The position numbers were made by a program, and so were the translations under genes. The notes beneath the pieces are model-generated. The model was not told where the DNA came from and did no database searches. It worked only from the letters and a program-made list of their open reading frames with translations. Below, piece after piece: positions 18,063 to 27,776 of a stretch of DNA of 59,829 nucleotides. This DNA is from Luteitalea sp. (lineage in GTDB: Bacteria > Acidobacteriota > Vicinamibacteria > Vicinamibacterales > Vicinamibacteraceae): contig WHTZ01000019.1 in NCBI GenBank assembly GCA_009377495.1, positions 31,134 to 90,962 on the forward strand, in the 5' to 3' direction. Numbering within the stretch: position 1 is the stretch's first letter; the number at the start of each line of letters is the position of its first letter.

Positions 18063-19994
18063 ATGTTCGCTACGCAAGATGGGTCGAAGGCAGGACGCTG
18101 GGCAGGCGCGCTCGGAGTAGCCGCCGCGGCGGCGGTGATGGCCGGCGTCACGGGACTCTCGGGCGCGGGACAGACACCGCGCGAATGGCGTGACTACGCC
18201 GGCGGACCCGACAGCTCGCGCTTCGTCGCGGCGACCGAGATCGACAGATCCAACGTGGGCCGGCTCGACGTCGCCTGGACATACCCGGCCGGCGATACCG
18301 ACTTCAATCCCCTCGTCGTGCGCGGCGTCATCTACGGTCGGACGCGCGGCACCGCGCTCGTGGCCCTGGACGCAGCGACGGGGAAGGAGCTCTGGGTACA
18401 CGACGGCATCGAGGGCTTCGCGCTCCGCGGCGTGAACTACTGGGAGAGCAAGGACGGCAAGGATCGCCGCCTCTTCTTCAGCGCGCGCAACATCCTGCGG
18501 GCCATCGACGCGCGGACCGGCAAGGCGATCATGTCCTTCGGCAAGGACGGCCGTGTGGATCTGCGCGACGGCCTCGACCGCGATCCGAAGACGGTCGAGC
18601 AGCAGAGCCGCCTTCCGGGGCGCGTGTTCGAGAACCTGATCATCCTGGGCTCGGCGACCAATCAGGAGTACAAATCGGCGCCCGGCGACATCCGCGCGTT
18701 CGACGTTCGTACGGGCGCGCTCGTGTGGACGTTCCGGACCGTACCGCGAGCCGGCGAGCTCGGCGCGGACACCTGGCCCAAAGACGCGCGCGCCACGGTC
18801 GGCGGCGCCAACAACTGGGCCGAGCTCTCCATCGACGCGGCCCGGGGCATCGTCTACGTGCCGACCAGCAGCGGCAAGTACAACTTCCACGGCGGCTACC
18901 GGCAGGGCGACAACCTGTTCGCCAACTGCATCCTTGCGCTCGATGCGCGGACCGGCCGCAGGCTGTGGCACTTCCAGATGGTGCACCACGACATCTGGGA
19001 CCTGGACAACAACTCCGCCCCGCAGTTGACGACCATCCAGCACAACGGACGGCAAGTCGACGTGGTCGCGGTCGCGTCCAAGACCGGCTATCTGTACGTG
19101 TTCGATCGCGTGACGGGAGCGCCGATCTGGCCAATCGAGGAGCGTCCGGTACCGCAGGGCACGCAGGTGCCCCGAGAAAAGCTGTCTCCGACGCAGCCGT
19201 TTCCGACGAACCCTCCGCCGTTCTCGCGGCAGTCGTTCACGGCGGACGACATCAACCCGTACATCCTCACCTCGAAGGAGCGCGAGGAGTTCCGGCAGCG
19301 CGTGGCGCGCGCGCGAAACGAAGGCCCGTTCACGCCCATCGGCTTCGACGAGGTGGTGCACATGCCGGGCAACCAGGGCGGGTCGAACTGGGGCAGCACC
19401 GCCACCAATCCCGCGGACGGACGCGTGTACGTCATCGGCTTCAACGTGCCGACGCTGATCCGACTGCTGAAGCCCGGCGAGACGCGTCCCGGCCGCGGCG
19501 GCGCGCCCGCGGAGGTCGTGCGTGAGGGCTATCCGGTGACCGATGGATTCGGGCTCTTCCCGACGATTATCAAGCCGCCGTACACCACGCTCACGGCCTA
19601 CGATCTCAACACCGGCACGATCACCTGGCAGAAGGGTCTCGGCGACGACCTGCGGCTGGTGAAGCAAGGCATCACCGGCACGGGGTCGGCCGCGACGGTG
19701 AAGGGCGGGATGGTCGTCACGGGTGCCGGACTGGTGTTCGCCACGGCGGCCGACCGCAAGGTGCACGTGTACGACAGCGCGAACGGCGCGGAACTGGCGA
19801 CGCTGCCGCTGGGCGGGCCCACGAGCGGGCAGCCGTCGATGTACGAGCACGGCGGCCGGCAGTACCTGCTGGCCACCGCGTCGGGCACGCCGCCGGCCGG
19901 TCCAGAAGCGATATCAGCGCCCCACACCGGGCCGACCGGCATCGTGGCGTACGCGTTGCCGGCGGGCACGACGACGGCTCGCAGCGACCGCTGA
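18063..19994 (+). CDS. Exported PQQ-dependent dehydrogenase
   Basis: A 643-aa quinoprotein of the eight-bladed propeller family (membrane glucose/alcohol dehydrogenase type), a periplasmic oxidase of sugars or alcohols. A signal peptide covers residues 1-36. Repeated propeller motifs follow: YAGGPDSSRFVAATEIDRSN, FNPLVVRGVIYGRTRGTALV, ALDARTGRRLWHFQMVHHDI (a Trp-docking repeat), and NWGSTATNPADGRVYVIGFN. ATG 18063 follows GGAG at 18050-18053; the frame is open upstream to 17775 but is not protein-like there. No cytochrome c domain is fused. The natural electron acceptor and substrate are not evident. Confidence 0.9.
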   Translation: MFATQDGSKAGRWAGALGVAAAAAVMAGVTGLSGAGQTPREWRDYAGGPDSSRFVAATEIDRSNVGRLDVAWTYPAGDTDFNPLVVRGVIYGRTRGTALVALDAATGKELWVHDGIEGFALRGVNYWESKDGKDRRLFFSARNILRAIDARTGKAIMSFGKDGRVDLRDGLDRDPKTVEQQSRLPGRVFENLIILGSATNQEYKSAPGDIRAFDVRTGALVWTFRTVPRAGELGADTWPKDARATVGGANNWAELSIDAARGIVYVPTSSGKYNFHGGYRQGDNLFANCILALDARTGRRLWHFQMVHHDIWDLDNNSAPQLTTIQHNGRQVDVVAVASKTGYLYVFDRVTGAPIWPIEERPVPQGTQVPREKLSPTQPFPTNPPPFSRQSFTADDINPYILTSKEREEFRQRVARARNEGPFTPIGFDEVVHMPGNQGGSNWGSTATNPADGRVYVIGFNVPTLIRLLKPGETRPGRGGAPAEVVREGYPVTDGFGLFPTIIKPPYTTLTAYDLNTGTITWQKGLGDDLRLVKQGITGTGSAATVKGGMVVTGAGLVFATAADRKVHVYDSANGAELATLPLGGPTSGQPSMYEHGGRQYLLATASGTPPAGPEAISAPHTGPTGIVAYALPAGTTTARSDR

Positions 19995-20050
19995 ACGCAG
20001 GCGGCGTTCGATCTTTGACAAAACCGCAAAATGCGGCATGCTGAAGCCGG

Positions 20051-20998
20051 ATGGCCGAGGCAGCGACGACATTTTCCCGCTTCTCATCGTTCACCCGCGA
20101 GGAATGGGCGCGCCTCCGCGACTCGACACCGCTGACGCTGAGCGAAGGCGACCTGGAGTCTACGCGCTCGTTGAACGACCGAGTGTCGATGGGCGAGGTG
20201 GAGCAGATCTACCTTCCGCTGTCACGGTTGTTGAACCTCTACGTCCACGCTACGCAAGAGCTGTATCGGGCCACGCAGACCTTCCTGGGTTATCGTGAGG
20301 CCAAGGTGCCGTACGTGATTGCCATCGCGGGCAGCGTGGCGGTGGGGAAGAGCACGATTGCGAGGCTGCTGCAAGCACTGTTGTCGCGCTGGCCGGGACA
20401 TCCGCGCGTCGATCTGATTACGACCGATGGGTTCCTCCATCCGAACCACGTCCTGGAAAAGCGTGGCCTGCTGCGGCGGAAGGGCTTTCCTGAGAGCTAT
20501 GACCGCGCGCGATTGGTGCGGTTCATGGCAGATGTGAAGGCTGGGGTTCCGGAGGTCCACGCACCCGTGTACTCGCACCTCAAATACGATGTCATGCCCG
20601 GCCACGTCCAGACTGTCCGGCAGCCAGACGTCGTCATCGTCGAGGGGCTGAACGTGCTTCAGGCGCCCGAGCGTCGGCCGCAGCTGTCACAACTGTTCGT
20701 GTCTGATTTCTTCGATTTCTCGATTTACGTCGACGCGGACGAAGCGGAGGTCGAGCGCTGGTACGTCGAACGCTTCCTGACGCTGCGAGACACGGTGTTC
20801 CAGGATCCGAACTCGTATTTCCACCGCTATGCCGCGCTGTCGCGTGCAGAGGCGCGCGAGGTGGCGCGCGGCATCTGGCACGACATCAACTGGGTGAACC
20901 TCCGCGAGAACATCCTGCCCACCCGCGAGCGCGCACACCTCGTCCTGACCAAGGCCGCGAACCACTTCGTGCAGCAGGTGCAGTTGCGACGGGTCTAG
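20051..20998 (+). CDS. coaA: Pantothenate kinase, type I
   Basis: A 315-aa cytosolic enzyme that phosphorylates pantothenate, the first step of coenzyme A synthesis. It matches the type I (CoaA) family along its length: [19 protein letters not shown] at the start, Walker [10 protein letters not shown] at residues 94-102, [47 protein letters not shown] and [13 protein letters not shown]. The length equals the E. coli enzyme (316). The E. coli protein is feedback-inhibited by CoA. A small membrane-protein gene follows within 16 bases. Confidence 0.97.
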   Translation: MAEAATTFSRFSSFTREEWARLRDSTPLTLSEGDLESTRSLNDRVSMGEVEQIYLPLSRLLNLYVHATQELYRATQTFLGYREAKVPYVIAIAGSVAVGKSTIARLLQALLSRWPGHPRVDLITTDGFLHPNHVLEKRGLLRRKGFPESYDRARLVRFMADVKAGVPEVHAPVYSHLKYDVMPGHVQTVRQPDVVIVEGLNVLQAPERRPQLSQLFVSDFFDFSIYVDADEAEVERWYVERFLTLRDTVFQDPNSYFHRYAALSRAEAREVARGIWHDINWVNLRENILPTRERAHLVLTKAANHFVQQVQLRRV

Positions 20999-21013
20999 CA
21001 AGAATAGAGGTGA

Positions 21014-21211
21014 GTGTTGACGCGACGTCTTCTGTTTGGACTGGCGCTGCTGTTGGCGATGGGGTCGGTGTACTCCGGCTTCTTTGGCTTCGGACGCTGG
21101 CTGCAGTGGACGCTGGCGGTCGCCGCAATTGTCACGGCCCTCCTTGCCTCACGCGCGCCATACGAGGCCGCCCGCGCCGAGCGTGACCAAGACCTGCAAA
21201 GCCGGCGGTGA
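21014..21211 (+). CDS. Small membrane protein, two predicted segments
   Basis: A 65-aa protein with two hydrophobic segments (LLFGLALLLAMGSVYSGF and LQWTLAVAAIVTALLA) and a charged C-terminal tail (YEAARAERDQDLQSRR). GTG 21014 follows AGAGG at 21006-21010. It lies 16 bases after coaA and is probably co-transcribed. Function unknown. Confidence 0.55.
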   Translation: MLTRRLLFGLALLLAMGSVYSGFFGFGRWLQWTLAVAAIVTALLASRAPYEAARAERDQDLQSRR

Positions 21212-21322
21212 GGTCTCAGGTCGGCCTCAGCGCTGATAACCCTACCCACGAACACACGCACAACCACGTCACCGCGAACGGGGCCCCATGGCTGGGCTGG
21301 CGGGCCGGGTATCAGGGTGGGC

Positions 21323-21354
21323 GGCTACCCGGCTACCCGGCTACCCGCCTACCC
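21323..21354 (+). repeat. 8-bp tandem repeat GGCTACCC
   Basis: Three perfect units (21323-21346) and a fourth with one change (21347-21354) in the roughly 300-base gap between the small membrane gene and the peroxidase. No gene is seen in that gap. It parallels the CTTTACCC repeats at 29254 and 36883. Confidence 0.8.
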
Positions 21355-21510
21355 CTATTTTCTCTACCGCGCGGACTCCGACGTTCTATTGAAGGTAGAG
21401 TGGCGTTGATCACTACGGAGCCGCGGAATCGGGTCCGGGAATGAGGAGCCACATTCGAGCGGTGGATTGGGCAGCGAACTGCCCACGCCGGATCGACGGA
21501 GAGGAGCGTC

Positions 21511-23289
21511 ATGGCCAAACCCTTGTTCGATCGCGTTGGCGATCTGCTGCACCGCAACCGCCCTTGGTACAAACTCCCTCGGTTGCTTGCGATGCCCCGA
21601 CTCGTGGAGATTCGAAACGACCTCCGCGAGAAGAACCTGCACGACACCGAGGAACCACCGTTCGAGAAACAGGAGATTCCGGCCGACCTGAGCCCGCACC
21701 TCCGAGAGGAGCGCACGCTCGATGGCACCTACAATGACCTGCACTATCCGCGGATGGGGAGCGCTGGCTGTCGCTTCGGCCGGAACGTTCCGCTCGAGCA
21801 CGTCGCACCGCACAGCGCCACGCTGCTGAATCCGAACCCGCGCGTCGTGAGCCGCGAGCTCATGACACGCGACACGTTTCAACCGGCCACCATCCTGAAC
21901 CTGATGGCCGCCTCTTGGATTCAGTTCATGGTGCACGATTGGTTCGTGCACAAACGATCCAGCCTGGACGATGGCATGGACATCCCGGTGCCTGCGGGGG
22001 ACCCGTGGCCAGCCGCGGCGATCAGAGTGCCGCGGACCATTCCAGAGCCGGCGCCAACCGGGTCGTCGCGCCCTCCGGCGTACGTCAACGTCAACAGCCA
22101 TTGGTGGGACGGCTCGCAGATCTATGGCTGCGACGCTGCGGGCGCGGCGAAGCTGCGGAGTGGGGAAGGCGGCAAGCTCACGGTGGAGGCCAGCAAGCTC
22201 CTCCCGCTCGATCCCGAGACGGGCATCGAGCGCACGGGATTCACGGACAACTGGTGGGTCGGCTTGGCCGCCTTACACACATTGTTCACCCTCGAGCACA
22301 ATCACATCTGTGACCTCCTCCACCAGCAGCACGCCGATTGGAACGACAACCAGATCTACGGTAAAGCGAGGCTGATCAACGCGGCCCTCATGGCGAAGAT
22401 CCACACCGTCGAGTGGACGCCCGCGATCTTGCCGAACCCGATCATCAAGACCGCCATGAACGCGAACTGGAACGGCCTCGCCGGTGCCGATCTTCAAGAG
22501 GCGCTCGAGTTTCTCAACGACAGCGAGCTCCTCGGCGGCATCATCGGCTCCAAGGCTGATCACCACGCGGCGCCCTACTCGCTGACCGAAGAGTTCGTGG
22601 CCGTATATCGCATGCATCCGCTGATTCCTGACGAGCTCGAGCTGCGGTCCGCTCAGACGGGCCAGGTACTGGAGCGACACGAGCTGCCAGACCTCTCGGG
22701 CCGCAAATCGCGCCCGATCCTCGAACGTGTCTCGATGACGGATGTGTTCTACTCGTTCGGCGTCGCACACCCGGGCGCAATGACGCTCCACAACTACCCG
22801 AAGCACTTGCAGAACCTTCACCGGGAGAACGGCGAGCATCTGGATCTGGCCGCTATCGACATCCTGCGTGATCGCGAGCGCGGTGTGCCCCGCTACAACC
22901 AGTTTCGACAGCTTCTGCGCAAAGAGCCAGTCAAGTCGTTCGAGGAGCTCACCGACAATGCAGAGTGGCGCGAGCAAATTCGCAAGGTCTACAACAACGA
23001 CCTCGAGATGGTAGACCTCATGACGGGGCTCTATGCCGAGCCGTTGCCGGAAGGATTCGGCTTCAGCGAGACGGCGTTTCGCATCTTCGTGCTGATGGCA
23101 TCGAGACGTCTCAAGAGCGATCGTTTCTTCACGGACGACTACCGGCCGGAAATCTACACGGAGCTTGGTCTGAGCTACATTCGTCAAAACGGAATGGCCA
23201 CCGTGTTGCGGCGGCATCTTCCGGAGCTCGCTGCCGCGCTTCAGGGCGTCGAGAACCCGTTTGCGCCGTGGCGCGCGGTTGGAGGTTAG
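21511..23289 (+). CDS. Animal-type heme peroxidase / dioxygenase-like protein
   Basis: A 592-aa protein of the peroxidase-cyclooxygenase superfamily (An_peroxidase), closest in layout to bacterial and plant fatty-acid alpha-dioxygenase-like members. The distal heme side is QFMVHDWFVHKRS near residue 140. The central block is NVNSHWWDGSQIYG. The proximal His region is EFVAVYRMHPLIPDELEL near residue 370. LFTLEHNHICDLL and YNQFRQLL are also typical. No signal peptide. GAGAGGAG precedes ATG 21511. A fatty acid is a reasonable but unproven substrate. Its stop codon lies inside a 7-bp tandem repeat. Confidence 0.88.
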   Translation: MAKPLFDRVGDLLHRNRPWYKLPRLLAMPRLVEIRNDLREKNLHDTEEPPFEKQEIPADLSPHLREERTLDGTYNDLHYPRMGSAGCRFGRNVPLEHVAPHSATLLNPNPRVVSRELMTRDTFQPATILNLMAASWIQFMVHDWFVHKRSSLDDGMDIPVPAGDPWPAAAIRVPRTIPEPAPTGSSRPPAYVNVNSHWWDGSQIYGCDAAGAAKLRSGEGGKLTVEASKLLPLDPETGIERTGFTDNWWVGLAALHTLFTLEHNHICDLLHQQHADWNDNQIYGKARLINAALMAKIHTVEWTPAILPNPIIKTAMNANWNGLAGADLQEALEFLNDSELLGGIIGSKADHHAAPYSLTEEFVAVYRMHPLIPDELELRSAQTGQVLERHELPDLSGRKSRPILERVSMTDVFYSFGVAHPGAMTLHNYPKHLQNLHRENGEHLDLAAIDILRDRERGVPRYNQFRQLLRKEPVKSFEELTDNAEWREQIRKVYNNDLEMVDLMTGLYAEPLPEGFGFSETAFRIFVLMASRRLKSDRFFTDDYRPEIYTELGLSYIRQNGMATVLRRHLPELAAALQGVENPFAPWRAVGG

Positions 23290-23310
23290 AGGTTCGAGGT
23301 TCGAGGTTCG
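23283..23310 (+). repeat. 7-bp tandem repeat AGGTTCG at a stop codon
   Basis: Four units of AGGTT(A/C)G. The first, with TAG, supplies the stop codon of the heme peroxidase (23287-23289); the other three follow without gap. Confidence 0.8.
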
Positions 23311-23358
23311 AAGACACGAGGTCTGGTGCTGCCCAACAACTCAGAAGCCTGGGGTGAC

Positions 23359-23709
23359 GTGACGGATACCTACACGGCGCAGTGGCAGGAGTATCGCCGC
23401 CGGCGGCGCTGGGCGTTCGCGGTCGCTCTTGGGATAGGGCCGTTGGCCGCACTCTTGCTCGGCATCGATGGGCATCCGTGGCTGGAGCCGGTCGCCGCCG
23501 TGCTCGGCCTGGCCTGGATAGGCGCGGCGGCGGTCACCGGCTGGCGGTTCGGCCTTTGGCCGTGCCCTCGCTGCGGGCACCCGTTCTGCGTAACGTCTTT
23601 ACGGGACTGGTTCTGGTCCTTGGCAGGCGACCGGTTACGCGCGCTCCTAACCTCGCGCTGCTTGCACTGTGGGCTCCCGAAGTGGGCGTCGAGCGAGACA
23701 GGACACTAA
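23359..23709 (+). CDS. Membrane protein with a zinc-ribbon-like tail
   Basis: A 116-aa protein: a basic N-terminus (QWQEYRRRRRW), two hydrophobic segments (FAVALGIGPLAALLLG and VAAVLGLAWIGAAAV), then two Cys pairs (WPCPRCGHPFC and SRCLHCGLPKW) that could bind zinc. GTG 23359 has GGGG nearby; GTG 23326 in frame would add 11 residues. Function unknown. It precedes another unknown gene by nine bases. Confidence 0.6.
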   Translation: MTDTYTAQWQEYRRRRRWAFAVALGIGPLAALLLGIDGHPWLEPVAAVLGLAWIGAAAVTGWRFGLWPCPRCGHPFCVTSLRDWFWSLAGDRLRALLTSRCLHCGLPKWASSETGH

Positions 23710-23718
23710 GTCGGCGAC

Positions 23719-24123
23719 ATGAATGACCGAGCGACCAACGCGGCCGAGCGTCTCGAGGATGCCGTGCGGACGGTGACGGCGCCCGGCCGCGAGCGCGACG
23801 CGTGGACGGTCATCTTCGACTGCAGGACGGCGGCCGTGTGTGCGCTTCAGGCCGTGCTGATCTTCCACGGGCAGGCGGGGCACCGCAGTCGCGACCTGAG
23901 TGAGCTCATCACCCGCGCAGGTCGGATCGACGCCGAGTTCCTGAAGCTTCGAGAGCAGCTATCGCAGCTTGCCCAGCCGAACATGCGGATGCTGGAGACC
24001 GTTGATCCCCAGGCCGCGTCGATGGTCAACCGGGCTTTTGCGGCCGCCTGCACCGTCTTGGCCTTGGCACATCGCGGGCTCGAGCTGTCCTACCGCGACC
24101 CTCCGCGTCCGAGTTTTAGCTAA
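23719..24123 (+). CDS. Helical hypothetical protein
   Basis: A 134-aa soluble, mostly helical protein: TNAAERLEDAVRTVTAPG, a hydrophobic helix AVCALQAVLIFHGQAGHRSR, a heptad-like EFLKLREQLSQLAQ, and AFAAACTVLALAHRGLEL. I do not recognise the family; a four-helix bundle is likely. Its stop overlaps the stop of rdgB, which converges on it. Confidence 0.55.
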   Translation: MNDRATNAAERLEDAVRTVTAPGRERDAWTVIFDCRTAAVCALQAVLIFHGQAGHRSRDLSELITRAGRIDAEFLKLREQLSQLAQPNMRMLETVDPQAASMVNRAFAAACTVLALAHRGLELSYRDPPRPSFS

Positions 24124-24716
24124 CGCACGTGCGCGTCGAGCCACACGCGGAGCTGGCGGAAGGCCTGGCCGCGATGGCTGACGGTCGCCTTCTCTTCGGG
24201 CGAGACTTGTGCAAACGTCCGTCCGTAAGGCGGGTAATAGAACATGGGGTCGTAACCAAATCCGCCGATCCCCTGCGGCTCGGGTGCGACCACGCCTTCC
24301 ACGACGCCGCGCGCTTCGAACAACACAGCGCCTGATGACGCGAGGGCAAGGGCGCAGACGAACCGGGCTGCCGAATCGCGTCCGCCGCGCGCGTCGAGAT
24401 CCGCGTAGAGTGTCGCAATGCGCTCCGCGTAGTCGCGGCCAGGCTGTCGTGCGGAGCGCACACCGGGCGCGCCGTCGAGCCGATCGATTTCGAGCCCGGA
24501 GTCCTCGGCGACAACCACCTCGCCGGTCGCCGCGGCGTAATGTGTCGCTTTCTGGCGCGCGTTGGCCTCGAACGTTTCCTCGCCCTCTAACGCGGGCGGC
24601 ACGTCGCGAAACGTCGAGAGCGACACCAGCTCCAGCGGCAGATCCGCGAGCAGCTTCTCAATCTCCTTCAGCTTATCGGCATTGGTGGTCGCGACGACGA
24701 TGCGGGAGAAAGGCAT
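24120..24716 (-). CDS. rdgB: Non-canonical purine NTP pyrophosphatase (RdgB/HAM1)
   Basis: A 198-aa enzyme that hydrolyses dITP, XTP and related nucleotides to the monophosphate, keeping them out of DNA. The family order is visible: IVVATTNADKLKEIEKLL, ETFEANARQKATHYA, VVVAEDSGLEIDRLDGAPGV with the catalytic acidic residues, EPQGIGGFGYDPMFYYPP, and EKATVSHRGQAFRQL. It is the last gene of the amidase-GerMN-rph-rdgB operon, with a REP-like palindrome in the gap after rph. Confidence 0.95.
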   Translation of the reverse strand: MPFSRIVVATTNADKLKEIEKLLADLPLELVSLSTFRDVPPALEGEETFEANARQKATHYAAATGEVVVAEDSGLEIDRLDGAPGVRSARQPGRDYAERIATLYADLDARGGRDSAARFVCALALASSGAVLFEARGVVEGVVAPEPQGIGGFGYDPMFYYPPYGRTFAQVSPEEKATVSHRGQAFRQLRVWLDAHVR

Positions 24717-24737
24717 GTGGAGCGGTGCAGCACGGAA

Positions 24738-24756
24738 AACGGGGACAGTCCCCGTT
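24738..24756. repeat. Short palindrome between rph and rdgB
   Basis: A perfect 9-bp inverted repeat around one base (AACGGGGAC/GTCCCCGTT). The GGGGACAG core resembles the arms of the 110-bp repeat at 46465 and 51245, so it may be a relic of the same family. It lies in the transcribed spacer and could also act as an RNA hairpin. Confidence 0.6.
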
Positions 24757-24760
24757 CTCC

Positions 24761-25492
24761 TTAAACGTCCAGGTAACGGCCCACGACCTGGCGCTGGTGC
24801 TGGATCAACCGTTCGATGCCGGCTGTCGCAAGATCCAGGAGCTGGTCGAGCACGCGGCGGGAAAACGGCGTGCCCTCGGCCGTTCCCTGTACCTCGACGA
24901 ACCGGTCGTCTCCGGTTCGCACGACGTTCATGTCGACCTCGGCACGCGAGTCTTCGTCGTACGCGAGGTCGAGCATCGGCGTTCCCTCGACGATGCCCAC
25001 ACTCGTGGCGGCGACGTAGTCGCGGACGGGCATCGTTTCAATGAGCTTGTTTTCACGCATACGCTGGAGCGCGAGCACGAGAGCGACGAAGCCCCCGGTG
25101 ATCGCGGCCGTGCGTGTGCCGCCGTCCGCCTGGAGGACGTCGCAGTCTACCCACAGCGCACGCTCACCGAGCGCCTCTCTGTGGACCACCGCGCGAAGCG
25201 AGCGTCCGATGAGCCGTTGGATCTCCATGGTCCGCCCGCCGACTTTCCCTGCGGTCGCCTCGCGCTGCGTCCGCGTCGTGGTGGCACGCGGCAGCATGCC
25301 GTATTCAGCGGTGACCCACCCCGTGCCAGTACCTCGCAAGAACGGCGGTACGCGATCATCGAGGCTCGCCGAGCACACGACACGTGTGCGACCAATTTCA
25401 ATGAGCACGGAGCCTTCCGCGTGGATCAGGTAGTCCGGCGTGATGACACAAGGACGGGGATCGATGGGCGTGCGGTTGTCCAAGCGAAGCAT
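24761..25492 (-). CDS. rph: Ribonuclease PH
   Basis: A 243-aa phosphorolytic 3'-5' exoribonuclease that trims tRNA 3' ends. The characteristic sequence is complete: [98 protein letters not shown] and [13 protein letters not shown]. Met 25492 ([13 protein letters not shown]) matches the usual start; the frame runs 16 codons further without family sequence. It is third in the operon, downstream of the GerMN gene. Confidence 0.97.
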   Translation of the reverse strand: MLRLDNRTPIDPRPCVITPDYLIHAEGSVLIEIGRTRVVCSASLDDRVPPFLRGTGTGWVTAEYGMLPRATTTRTQREATAGKVGGRTMEIQRLIGRSLRAVVHREALGERALWVDCDVLQADGGTRTAAITGGFVALVLALQRMRENKLIETMPVRDYVAATSVGIVEGTPMLDLAYDEDSRAEVDMNVVRTGDDRFVEVQGTAEGTPFSRRVLDQLLDLATAGIERLIQHQRQVVGRYLDV

Positions 25493-25536
25493 AGGCAGCA
25501 CTAGTGTAAGGGAAAATGAGGCGGAAAAGAGGCCTG

Positions 25537-25570
25537 TCATCTTTTCTCATCTTTGCGAGAAAAGATGACA
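25537..25570 (-). terminator. Strong hairpin overlapping the end of the GerMN gene
   Basis: A perfect 13-bp inverted repeat (25537-25549 and 25558-25570) with an 8-base loop. It encodes the last codons of the GerMN protein and its stop. There is no following U run on the minus strand, so it may be an attenuating, processing or mRNA-stability element between GerMN and rph rather than a classic terminator. Confidence 0.5.
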
Positions 25571-26145
25571 CGCGTCTTTTCGCTTGGGCGGAGCGGACGA
25601 CGGACGTCAACGTGGCCAGCGAGCGTCTCGACTTCCTTGCCTTCGACCAGTATTTGCACGGCGGTGATGGCGGGTAGGTTTGCCGTGAGCACGTTGACGA
25701 TCGCATGAACGGTGAAGAGCTCGTTGAGCGATCCACCGGGGTGAGCCGAGATGAGCTGACTGCTCAAATCGACGTAGGCTTCACCGCGATCAGTGACGTA
25801 GACCTGCCTGAGCTTGGTGCCGGCTGGAATGGCGGACGTCAGGGGTGGCCGCGGCGCTGCGAGCTCGGCTTCGAGCAGCCGCCGCGCCTGATCGGCCGTC
25901 GCCTCGGCAAACGGGACCTCGCGATCGACCGTCACGAGCCGCTGGCCGTCCTCTGCCACATAGAACAGCTTGGCCCGAATGCGCCGCTCCGCGTCCTCGG
26001 TGATCGGCTTGCCGCCAACCGCGGCTGGCGTCTGCTCGCGCGGCTCTGTCCAGCGTGAGAGGCCCGCGACGATGAGCCAGCCGATGACGAGAGCTGTGAG
26101 CACGCCGAGCGCCCCCACGACCAGCGGTCGGCCCAAGCGCATCAT
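25537..26145 (-). CDS. GerMN-domain membrane-anchored protein
   Basis: A 202-aa protein with an N-terminal membrane anchor ([20 protein letters not shown]) and a C-terminal GerMN domain: [80 protein letters not shown]. GerMN domains occur in envelope and germination proteins. Following an N-acetylmuramoyl amidase in this operon fits a role in cell-wall remodelling. Its ATG pair overlaps the amidase stop. The last codons lie within a hairpin. Confidence 0.88.
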   Translation of the reverse strand: MMRLGRPLVVGALGVLTALVIGWLIVAGLSRWTEPREQTPAAVGGKPITEDAERRIRAKLFYVAEDGQRLVTVDREVPFAEATADQARRLLEAELAAPRPPLTSAIPAGTKLRQVYVTDRGEAYVDLSSQLISAHPGGSLNELFTVHAIVNVLTANLPAITAVQILVEGKEVETLAGHVDVRRPLRPSEKTRVIFSRKDEKR

Positions 26146-27776
26146 CGAAGGCGTCCCGCAGCAGCCTCGCCCCTCGCGCGAACGGCTGGCCTCGGCGCGC
26201 CGCTCGGTGCTGGGGTCGGTCCCGTGGCTCCGGCGACCCCCACGCTCACGCGTGCGCGAAAACGCTCGATCGCTTGGTAGAGCGCCTGAACGAGCCTCGT
26301 TTGGAACTCCTTCGACCGCAATCGGCGCTCCTCGTCGGCATTGGTCAGGAAGCCCATTTCCACCAAGACAGCGGGCATGTTGGCGCCGATGAGCACGCGC
26401 AGCGGTGCGCGCTGTAGCGCGCGGCCACTCATGGTGACGCGCTGGCGCAGCGCGGCGTCGACGAAGGCCGCGAGCCGGGCCGAGGCGTCGATGTGAGGCG
26501 CCTGCGCCAAATCCCACGGCACCATCGCAAGCGTGCGCGTGCCCCCACCGAGCGCCGGTACAGCGTCGGCAGCCTGCAGGGCGGCGTTTTGCGCTTCCGG
26601 ACCGTACTCGTCGAGACTCAAATACAGAACCTCGGCACCTGAGACGCCGGGTCGCACGGACGCGTTGGTGTGCAGGCTGAGAAACAGGTCCGCCTTGTTG
26701 TTGTTCGCAAAGGCCGCACGTTGGTCGAGCGAGATGGCTTGATCGCCGCTCCGTGTGAGCAGCACGCGGAGGCCGAGCTTGTTCTCGATGAGAGTCTTCA
26801 ATTGCTGGGCAATGACCAGCGTGACGTCCTTCTCGAGCGTGCCGCCTGGCCCCTTCGCGCCAGTCTCGTTACCTCCGTGACCCGGATCCAGCACGATCGT
26901 GCGCACGCCCTGCGGCTCGGTCAGCAACGGCGGCGCCTCACCCGGAAAGGGGCTCGGTGTAGGGGTGCCCGGGGGGCTGGGTGCTGGGGTGCCGGGTGCA
27001 GAGGGTGCCAGGTCGAGGGTGACCTCGAGCGTGTCGGTGCCGCTCGTCCGCGAGGCACGGTAGGTCTTGAACCGACGCCCGAGCTCGACGACGAGTGACG
27101 CCGGCTCGGCGACGCGCACGCCTTGCACATAGCCATCGTCATCGATCGCCGGGACCTTCGCATCAATCATGAACGCGTCGAAACGGACGATCAGCCGGCG
27201 CCCGTCGAGCGCGATCGTTGGCTCTGCGCTGGGTGTGACCTCCAAGACCAGTTGCGACACGTTTGTGCCGGCTTCGTGTCGCACGGTAACGCGCGGCACA
27301 CGAACGTTGCCCACGATAACCAGCCCGGATGCCGGACGCAGCTCGATCGGCACGTCGTAGATGGGTGCGAGCGCCCGGCTGACGAAATCGAGCGGCACGA
27401 GCCACGTATTACCAGCGCGTGTCGCCGCTGCAGAGAGGGATACGACGCGCCCCTGCACCGACGCGAGCCTTTGATTGGGCACCAGGACGATTGTCTTGTC
27501 CTTGTAGCTGGCGGTGACACCACCAGCTATCGTGTCCTCGCGGATCGTCAGATGGAACACGTTCGCCAGGTCGGCCAGCGAGAGCATCGCGCCACTTTTG
27601 GCACGCGTCACCGAGAGCTGGCTGCGTCCGTCGGGACGCACGACGACGAGCTCCTGCGGCTGAGGTGTTTGCGCGACGAGCGCGGGCACAACGCCGATCG
27701 CCGCAAGCAGGAGCGCGGCCGTGCGGGCCGTGTGAGGGAGACACGGGCCCTTACGCAGGGCACGAAGCAGAGACAC
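26142..27776 (-). CDS. N-acetylmuramoyl-L-alanine amidase with AMIN domain
   Basis: A 544-aa exported peptidoglycan amidase. Signal peptide to about residue 35. AMIN-like domains (about 40-255) include LVPLDFVSRALAPIYD, which also resembles a copper-amine-oxidase-like N repeat. A Pro-rich linker carries tandem PGTP/SP motifs. The Amidase_3 catalytic domain follows: TIVLDPGHGGNETGAKGPGG (zinc His), TLEKDVTLVIAQQL (zinc Glu), LFLSLHTNAS (zinc His) and VLVEMGFLTNADEE (catalytic Glu). It cleaves the bond between MurNAc and the stem peptide during cell separation. First gene of the operon with GerMN, rph and rdgB. Confidence 0.95.
   Translation of the reverse strand: MSLLRALRKGPCLPHTARTAALLLAAIGVVPALVAQTPQPQELVVVRPDGRSQLSVTRAKSGAMLSLADLANVFHLTIREDTIAGGVTASYKDKTIVLVPNQRLASVQGRVVSLSAAATRAGNTWLVPLDFVSRALAPIYDVPIELRPASGLVIVGNVRVPRVTVRHEAGTNVSQLVLEVTPSAEPTIALDGRRLIVRFDAFMIDAKVPAIDDDGYVQGVRVAEPASLVVELGRRFKTYRASRTSGTDTLEVTLDLAPSAPGTPAPSPPGTPTPSPFPGEAPPLLTEPQGVRTIVLDPGHGGNETGAKGPGGTLEKDVTLVIAQQLKTLIENKLGLRVLLTRSGDQAISLDQRAAFANNNKADLFLSLHTNASVRPGVSGAEVLYLSLDEYGPEAQNAALQAADAVPALGGGTRTLAMVPWDLAQAPHIDASARLAAFVDAALRQRVTMSGRALQRAPLRVLIGANMPAVLVEMGFLTNADEERRLRSKEFQTRLVQALYQAIERFRARVSVGVAGATGPTPAPSGAPRPAVRARGEAAAGRLR

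Noticed and set aside
17925..19850. 641-aa open frame opposite the PQQ dehydrogenase
   Set aside because: Pure antisense of a well-recognised propeller gene, rich in Arg, His and Val; no ribosome site.
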